From Ruminococcaceae bacterium UBA1404 (GTDB lineage Bacteria; Bacillota; Clostridia; Oscillospirales; Ruminococcaceae): a stretch of 19,249 nt of DNA. Position 1 is the first letter of the stretch, and every line of letters begins with the position of its first letter. The stretch spans positions 1 through 19,249 of the forward strand of contig DBQC01000016.1 in assembly GCA_002305075.1 (NCBI GenBank), written 5' to 3'. Under the pieces are notes generated by a model that saw only the letters and a list, made by a program, of their open reading frames with translations, did not search any database and was not told where the DNA came from. The translations under genes and the position numbers were made by a program. Shown here one piece after another: positions 15,211 to 19,249 of this stretch.

Positions 15211-16755
15211 GTGCAAGACTATATAATCCCAGTTGTAACCCTTGTTGTAGGTTTAGTAATCGCCTTTCCCATAGGCGTTCAGTATAGAAAAAAAGTCGCA
15301 GAAGCCGAATTGGGAACCGCCGAAGAAGAAGCCAACCGCATTGTGAGCAACGCGTTAAGAGACGCCGAGGCCAAACGCAAAGAGGCCGTTGTTGAAGCAA
15401 AAGACGAAATTTTTAAGCTGAAAACCGAATCCGAACGGGAATTAAAGGAGCGCCGGGCCGAGGTATCCCGCCTGGAGCGCCGTGTTCAGGCCAAAGAGGA
15501 AAGCCTTGACAAAAAGGTGGAGAACCTTGAGAAAAAGGAGGAGGCTTTATCCGAAAAGCTGATGGAGGCCGACCAGAAGCTGGAGGAGGCCGAGCGCATC
15601 AAAAGGCATCAGTTTGAGATGCTCGAGAAAATATCGGGCTTTACTCAGGAGCAGGCCAAAACCTATCTGCTAAATGAGCTGGAAAGCTCCCTGACCCACG
15701 AAAAGGCACTGCGCATCAGCGCCATGGAACAGCGCTATAAGGAGGAGGCCGACCAAAAGGCCCGGGGCATCATCGCACTGGCCGTTCAGCGCTGTGCCGC
15801 CGAACAGGTGGTGGAGATCACCGTATCGGTGGTGCCGCTGCCCAACGACGACATGAAGGGCCGCATCATCGGCCGCGAGGGCCGCAACATCCGCACCATC
15901 GAAAACCTGACCGGCGTCGACCTCATCATCGACGACACCCCCGAGGCCATCACCCTGAGCTCCCACGACCCGGTGCGCCGCGAGGTGGCCCGCATCGCCC
16001 TCGAGCGCCTGATTCAGGACGGCCGCATCCATCCCGCCCGCATTGAGGAGATGGTGGAAAAGGCCCGCCGAGAGGTGGACAATAAAATTAAGCAGTCGGG
16101 CGAGAGTGCCGTTTTAGAAACCGGCATCGGCAATGTAAGCCCCGAGCTTGTCAAGCTGCTGGGGCGTATGCGCTACCGCTCGAGCTATGGGCAGAATGTG
16201 CTTCAGCACTCCATGGAGGTGGCCTTTATCGCCGGCATGATCGCCGCCGAGATTGGCGCCGACGAGACCATGGCCCGCCGTGCCGGCTTGTTCCACGACA
16301 TTGGCAAGAGCATGACCCACGAGGTGGAAGGCTCCCATGTGGACATCGGCATCGATATTGCACGGCGCTATAAGGAGCCCTATGAGGTTATCCATGCTAT
16401 TGAGTCTCACCACGGCGATGTGGAGCCCAAAACGGTCATCGCCTGCATTGTGCAGGCCGCCGACGCCATTTCGGCCGCCCGCCCTGGCGCCCGCCGAGAG
16501 AATTTGGAGCACTACATTAAGCGCCTTGAGAAGCTTGAGGAGATTGCAAACGCCTACGAGGGCGTGGAGAAGTGCTTTGCCATTCAGGCCGGCCGAGAGG
16601 TGCGCATTGTCATCAAGCCCGAGGCCATCAGCGACGACGATATGATCATCGCTGCCCGGGAGATTGCCCAGCGCATTGAATCCGAGATGGATTACCCCGG
16701 CCAGATCAAGGTTCATCTGGTGCGGGAGACCCGTGCCATCGAGTTTGCACGATAA
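15211..16755 (+). CDS. rny: Ribonuclease Y
   Basis: Membrane-anchored endoribonuclease that starts mRNA decay in many Firmicutes. The 514-residue protein has the complete layout: one N-terminal membrane helix (residues about 4-24, YIIPVVTLVVGLVIAFPIG), a long charged coiled coil (about 28-195), a KH RNA-binding domain with GRIIGREGRNIR (217-228), and an HD domain with H333 in QHSMEV and the metal pair H362/D363 in LFHDIGKS. The GTG at 15211 is selected because AAAGGAGG lies 6 bases upstream and the membrane helix then follows at once, as in relatives; the frame is open upstream to 15130 but that stretch would add an unusual Cys-rich extension. A strong promoter precedes it and a strong terminator ends it, so it is monocistronic. 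Confidence 0.97.
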   Translation: MQDYIIPVVTLVVGLVIAFPIGVQYRKKVAEAELGTAEEEANRIVSNALRDAEAKRKEAVVEAKDEIFKLKTESERELKERRAEVSRLERRVQAKEESLDKKVENLEKKEEALSEKLMEADQKLEEAERIKRHQFEMLEKISGFTQEQAKTYLLNELESSLTHEKALRISAMEQRYKEEADQKARGIIALAVQRCAAEQVVEITVSVVPLPNDDMKGRIIGREGRNIRTIENLTGVDLIIDDTPEAITLSSHDPVRREVARIALERLIQDGRIHPARIEEMVEKARREVDNKIKQSGESAVLETGIGNVSPELVKLLGRMRYRSSYGQNVLQHSMEVAFIAGMIAAEIGADETMARRAGLFHDIGKSMTHEVEGSHVDIGIDIARRYKEPYEVIHAIESHHGDVEPKTVIACIVQAADAISAARPGARRENLEHYIKRLEKLEEIANAYEGVEKCFAIQAGREVRIVIKPEAISDDDMIIAAREIAQRIESEMDYPGQIKVHLVRETRAIEFAR

Positions 16756-16772
16756 ATAAGCAGCCACAAGTT

Positions 16773-16810
16773 AACCCCCGCATTCGCCACAAGCGAATGC
16801 GGGGGTTTTT
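16773..16810 (+). terminator. Strong intrinsic terminator of rny
   Basis: Perfect 15-bp stem AACCCCCGCATTCGC / GCGAATGCGGGGGTT with loop CACAA, followed by TTT. The minus-strand tail TTAACTTG is poor, so it mainly serves rny. Beyond it, 16819-16845 holds another inverted repeat (CCTTGCA...TGCAAGG) before the convergent gene ends at 16892. Confidence 0.93.
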
Positions 16811-16891
16811 GCCCTCGGTAACCTTGCATGCAAAGAGAATCTGCAAGGGCGGCGGGCCTTTTTTGGTCGAGCAAGCAGCGATATGTAAAAC

Positions 16892-17308
16892 TTAGAAATT
16901 GGGCAGCGAAACGGCGCAAATCTGGTTGATGGGTATGACGGTGGACACATTATTCAGCGCACACAGCCGGGCGGCGGTCAAGGTGGACAGATTTGGACCG
17001 CAGCCGTTAAAGTTACCTCGGCAGCCGCCGGGGCACCCGTTTACAGATCCCCCGGGACAGCCGCCAGGGCATCCGTTTCGGCTTCCGTTGCGGCATCCGC
17101 CACGACTTTCAGGACCCACCAGCGTACAGACTCCGTCCCCCACCGAGGTAAGAAGGCCGGTAAAGCCCCTGTCCTCCTCGCACCCTGTGGTAAAAATCGT
17201 CACGGTTTTTCCGATATTGGCAGCCAGCACCGACTGAATGGCCGAGCCGGAGGACCGACTGTTGCAGCCATAGCGGCTAACCCCAAGGTTTAGTGGCGTG
17301 TTATTCAT
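16892..17308 (-). CDS. Gly/Cys/Asn-rich small protein, possible spore-coat protein with Sm-like core
   Basis: Unrecognised protein of 138 residues; function unknown. Two flanks look like strands of a small Sm/LSm-type barrel: IGKTVTIFTTGCEEDRGFTGLLTSVGDGVCTLVGP (about 32-66, split here by turns) and, at the C-terminus, STVIPINQICAVSLPNF. Between them lies an insert (about 67-106) of Gly, Cys, Asn, Arg and Pro with repeated NGCPGGC-type units. There are about a dozen cysteines in all and no signal peptide or membrane helix. Similar split layouts with low-complexity, Cys-rich inserts are seen in spore coat and exosporium proteins of clostridia, where disulfides cross-link the layer; this is inference. 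The ATG follows GGGGGGAGCAAC. Upstream there is no clear sigma-A promoter; a GATATGATG and CATAAAC pair (17366-17337) faintly recalls sporulation sigma promoters. Confidence 0.75.
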   Translation of the reverse strand: MNNTPLNLGVSRYGCNSRSSGSAIQSVLAANIGKTVTIFTTGCEEDRGFTGLLTSVGDGVCTLVGPESRGGCRNGSRNGCPGGCPGGSVNGCPGGCRGNFNGCGPNLSTLTAARLCALNNVSTVIPINQICAVSLPNF

Positions 17309-17406
17309 GTTGCTCCCCCCATAAAAATCTTGATGCGTTTATGCTGAAAACTCACTACATCATATCCAGCACCAGGACTTTTTGATACAAATGCATCCAA
17401 ATAAAG

Positions 17407-17434
17407 AAAAAGTCTGCCGCGCGGCAGACTTTTT
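17407..17434. terminator. Terminator of the Usp-like gene (loopless palindrome)
   Basis: The 28 bases are a perfect palindrome, AAAAAGTCTGCCGC and its complement with no spacer. On the minus strand the T run continues into CTTTATTTGG, so it terminates the Usp-like gene, whose stop is 26 bases before it. Its symmetry makes it potentially two-way. Confidence 0.88.
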
Positions 17435-17460
17435 AAGGGGAAGAAGTGGTTTGGCGGGGC

Positions 17461-17913
17461 CTATCGGGCCGCTGTCTGGCGGGGAAGGCTCCGGGCCTGA
17501 CGACGGGGGGCAAAGATGGCCGAGAGATTGCCCAAATCGTCCACGGTAAAAAAGGTGATGTGGGTAAACTTTCGCCAAAGCGCCGAGGGCAGCGAATCGC
17601 TGCTTTCGGGCTGGCCGGTGATGAGATTGGACACCTTGCTGCGCTTAATAAATCGGATAAGCGCCTTGGTGGGCTGCTCGGCGTAAAGCACTTGCATGGC
17701 GGCGCCGTTTTGACGGGCCACACTGTAGAGATACTCCAGCGTTTGGGCGTCCTCCGTAGAGGGCGCCGGGCTTACATGCACCACCACAAGGTCGGTGCCG
17801 GTTAAATCGGCCAGCACCCGTCCCGCGCGGATATGGGTAGCGCAGCTCTCTTGGTCGGTGACGCAGACCAGGGTGGCGGTTTTGGCCGATCTGGAATTAT
17901 GCTGTGGGTTCAA
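17461..17913 (-). CDS. Lone UspA/KdpD-type universal-stress domain protein
   Basis: Small soluble protein (150 residues) resembling the UspA-like alpha/beta domain found inside KdpD sensor kinases. Visible are the first strand TATLVCVTDQESCATHIRAGRVLA (as two parts), LTGTDLVVVHVSPAPSTED, the helix and strand ALIRFIKRSKVSNLITGQPESSDS and a final hydrophobic strand. The tail RRQARSLPRQTAAR is basic. The classical ATP-binding GxxGxxxxxxxxxGS run of nucleotide-binding UspA proteins is not evident, so it may not bind ATP. No kinase or transporter genes are nearby. I prefer the TTG at 17913, with GGAGGTG 6 bases upstream; ATGs at 17931 and 17928 lie at or before that ribosome site. It is divergent from rex, sharing a 170-base gap. 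Role unknown; a regulatory or stress-linked function is a guess. Confidence 0.72.
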   Translation of the reverse strand: MNPQHNSRSAKTATLVCVTDQESCATHIRAGRVLADLTGTDLVVVHVSPAPSTEDAQTLEYLYSVARQNGAAMQVLYAEQPTKALIRFIKRSKVSNLITGQPESSDSLPSALWRKFTHITFFTVDDLGNLSAIFAPRRQARSLPRQTAAR

Positions 17914-18031
17914 AACCCTCACCTCCATCACTATATTAACGCAGGAGTATGAACAAATCGTTGCCTGGGACTGAAACAGAATTGAAATTGTCCCCTCGCC
18001 TTCATCATTTTATGAGATTTATGACATTTTG

Positions 18032-18060
18032 TTGACATGGGTTCCCAATTTGCGTACAAT
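18032..18060 (+). promoter_or_regulatory. Sigma-A promoter of rex
   Basis: Consensus TTGACA (18032-18037), 17-base spacer, TACAAT (18055-18060). The start near 18067 gives a leader of only about 19 A/T-rich bases ending in AAAGGAGC. Confidence 0.87.
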
Positions 18061-18068
18061 ATATTGTA
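18055..18068. promoter_or_regulatory. Palindrome over the rex -10 and start site, possible operator
   Basis: TACAATATATTGTA is a perfect 14-base palindrome covering the -10 box and the predicted transcription start. It does not match the known Rex site (TTGTTAA...TTAACAA type), so an operator role, for Rex itself or another factor, is only suggested by position. A/T-rich palindromes also arise by chance. Confidence 0.35.
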
Positions 18069-18085
18069 TATAAATATAAAGGAGC

Positions 18086-18739
18086 GTGGAGTCAATCGCC
18101 AAGCGTGAATATGTATCTCCGGCTGTTATACGGCGGCTGCCCAGATATTACCGCTTCTTAGGCACTTTGCTTGGGCGAGGGGTCACCCGCATATCCTCGC
18201 GGGAAATAGCCGAAATGATGGGGCTGACCGCCTCGCAAATCCGGCAGGATCTCAACTGCTTTGGCGGCTTTGGCCAGCAGGGCTATGGCTATAATGTAGA
18301 GGTGCTAAGAGCCGAAATTGGGCGCATTTTGGGGCTGGACAAGGGCTTTAGAGCCATTTTGGTCGGAGCCGGAAACATGGGCAAGGCCATTTCTAACTAT
18401 GTGGATTTTGCCAACAAGGGTTTTAATCTCATCGCCATTTTTGACAAGGATCCCGCCAAAATCGGCACCCGGGTGGCCGGACTGACCATCAAGAGCACCG
18501 AAGAGATTACCGACTTTTGCCTGACTCATAAGCCCGATGTGGCTGTGCTCACCCTGCCGCTGCAAGCAACCAAAGGTATGCTGGATATTTTGGTGGCCGC
18601 CGGGGTCACCGGTTTTTGGAACTTTACCCACTACGACATCCTCTACGATTATCCCCACTGCGCTGTGGAGAGCGTCTTTTTAGAGGACAGTCTTATGACG
18701 CTGAGCTATTTGGTCAATGACCGGCGGGAGAGCGAATAG
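18086..18739 (+). CDS. rex: Redox-sensing transcriptional repressor Rex
   Basis: Dimeric repressor that senses the NADH/NAD+ ratio and controls fermentation and energy genes; NADH releases it from DNA. The 217-residue protein has the N-terminal winged helix (AVIRRLPRYYRFLGTL, then SSREIAEMMGLTASQIRQDLNCFG, about 38-60), the Rossmann loop ILVGAGNMGKAI (G94, G96, G99), DKDPAKIG after the second strand, and the C-terminal swapped helix. GFWNFTHYDI corresponds to the usual GIWNF block. The only normal start in frame is the GTG at 18086, which leaves just one base after GGAG; see findings. The gene has a strong promoter and its own terminator, and lies between the Usp-like gene and convergent rsmA. 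Confidence 0.95.
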   Translation: MESIAKREYVSPAVIRRLPRYYRFLGTLLGRGVTRISSREIAEMMGLTASQIRQDLNCFGGFGQQGYGYNVEVLRAEIGRILGLDKGFRAILVGAGNMGKAISNYVDFANKGFNLIAIFDKDPAKIGTRVAGLTIKSTEEITDFCLTHKPDVAVLTLPLQATKGMLDILVAAGVTGFWNFTHYDILYDYPHCAVESVFLEDSLMTLSYLVNDRRESE

Positions 18740-18768
18740 GCCGCCGCCTGTTATCTCTGCCCCGGTCT

Positions 18769-18802
18769 GCCCCGCCTTGCCACAAGGTGGGGCGGTTTTT
18801 TT
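18769..18802 (+). terminator. Intrinsic terminator of rex
   Basis: Stem GCCCCGCCTTG / CAAGGTGGGGC (11 bp with one G-U), loop CCA, then GGTTTTTTTG. It sits between the convergent rex and rsmA genes and fits rex only; no matching U tract faces rsmA. Confidence 0.9.
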
Positions 18803-18810
18803 GTTTGCGG

Positions 18811-19248
18811 TCAGGCGTCCAGACCGGGCAGCAGCCCCGCGGTGAGCAGCCCGTCGCTCAAGGCCGACAGGGCAGCCATATCCAGCCGCTCGGCCCGCAG
18901 TCCGGAGTCGATGCCTGCGCTTTCCATGGCGGCGGCCACCGCCGGCTTGGGCGCACCCAACGACGAGGCCACCGAGTTGAGCACCGTTTTGCGCCGCTGG
19001 GCAAAAGCCGCCCGCACCGTGCGAAAAAAGGCCGCCTCGGACAGGGGGGTCACCGGCGGCTGTGGGCGAATATCCATGCGCACCACCGCTGACTGCACTT
19101 TGGGCGGCGGCATAAAGGAGCCCGGCGATACCGAAAACAGCATCCGCGGCTGGCTGTAATACCAAATGGCCGCCGAGATGGCTCCGCAGGCCCGGTCTCC
19201 GGGCGGTGCGGTGAGGCGCAGGGCAGCCTCTTTTTGCACCATAACCGT
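18811..19248 (-). CDS. rsmA: 16S rRNA (adenine1518/1519-N6)-dimethyltransferase RsmA/KsgA, C-terminal part
   Basis: Dimethylates two adjacent adenines in the 3' hairpin of 16S rRNA late in small-subunit assembly; loss of it gives kasugamycin resistance. Only the last 145 codons are present; the 5' part with the SAM-binding motifs lies beyond the right edge. The visible part starts TVMVQKEAALRLTAPPGD and continues with AISAAIWYYSQPRMLFSVSPGSFMPPPKVQSAVVRM (seen in two blocks), where the FxPPPKVxSAV signature is diagnostic, then AAFAQRRKTVLNS, also a family hallmark, and the helical C-terminal domain. Codon use looks like that of its neighbours and the reading frame is intact to a TGA at 18811. 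An ATG at 19242 is internal, not a start. Confidence 0.94.
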   Translation of the reverse strand, partial: TVMVQKEAALRLTAPPGDRACGAISAAIWYYSQPRMLFSVSPGSFMPPPKVQSAVVRMDIRPQPPVTPLSEAAFFRTVRAAFAQRRKTVLNSVASSLGAPKPAVAAAMESAGIDSGLRAERLDMAALSALSDGLLTAGLLPGLDA

Positions 19249-19249
19249 A

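Noticed and set aside
17030..17105. Tandem GC-rich repeats that might be a CRISPR-like or non-coding array
   Set aside because: They are the codons of the NGCPGGC repeats in the small Cys-rich protein, with irregular spacing and no unique spacers.
17930..17951. TATAGT and CATACT as -10 boxes for the Usp-like gene
   Set aside because: TATAGT would start transcription inside the ribosome site, and CATACT has no -35; no promoter is called there.
1..19249. Mobile element, prophage or defence island
   Set aside because: No transposase, integrase, toxin-antitoxin, restriction or CRISPR-related product is encoded; gene content is core and composition looks even by eye.

Overview
The window looks like a chromosomal segment of a fairly GC-rich clostridial Bacillota (Firmicutes), probably an Oscillospiraceae-type or related spore-former. 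The reasons are the cluster dgt-dnaG-rpoD(sigA), an RNase Y with its membrane anchor, Rex, WalJ next to RlmH, a threonyl T-box leader before thrS, strong purine-rich Shine-Dalgarno sites and frequent TTG and GTG starts. The taxonomic call is inference; no rRNA gene is present to confirm it. I see no mobile element, CRISPR array, tRNA gene or phage remnant.

Layout. Bases 1-3540 (minus strand) hold dgt, dnaG and the 5' part of the primary sigma factor gene, the last two overlapping by 11 bases. Next come a YigZ/IMPACT-family gene, rpmE with its own promoter and hairpin, and an alpha-phosphoglucomutase gene (pgcA), all on the minus strand. A divergent promoter region (about 6273-6420) separates pgcA from comM/yifB on the plus strand. 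A two-way terminator lies between comM and the convergent pair walJ-rlmH. Upstream of that pair are murA, a large membrane-anchored LysM-G5-M23 peptidase gene and thrS with a roughly 285-base T-box leader, all minus strand. rny diverges from thrS and ends at a strong 15-bp-stem terminator. The last 2.4 kb holds a minus-strand Gly/Cys/Asn-rich small protein (possible spore-coat protein with an Sm-like core), a lone UspA/KdpD-type domain protein, rex on the plus strand, and the 3' part of rsmA/ksgA entering from the right edge on the minus strand.

Functionally this is mostly core machinery: replication priming and nucleotide pool control (dnaG, dgt), transcription initiation (rpoD), ribosome function (rpmE, rlmH, rsmA), tRNA charging (thrS), mRNA decay (rny), cell-wall precursor synthesis and remodelling (murA, M23 peptidase, walJ, pgcA) and redox control (rex). 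Nearly every unit has a recognisable sigma-A promoter and hairpin terminator, so transcription units can be drawn with some confidence.

I did not find a convincing undescribed multi-gene system. The least explained items are the Cys/Gly-rich small protein, the lone Usp-like protein divergent from rex, the unusual rex translation start with a palindrome over its promoter, two loopless 28-bp palindromic terminators, and a murA promoter whose -35 box lies in an inverted repeat.
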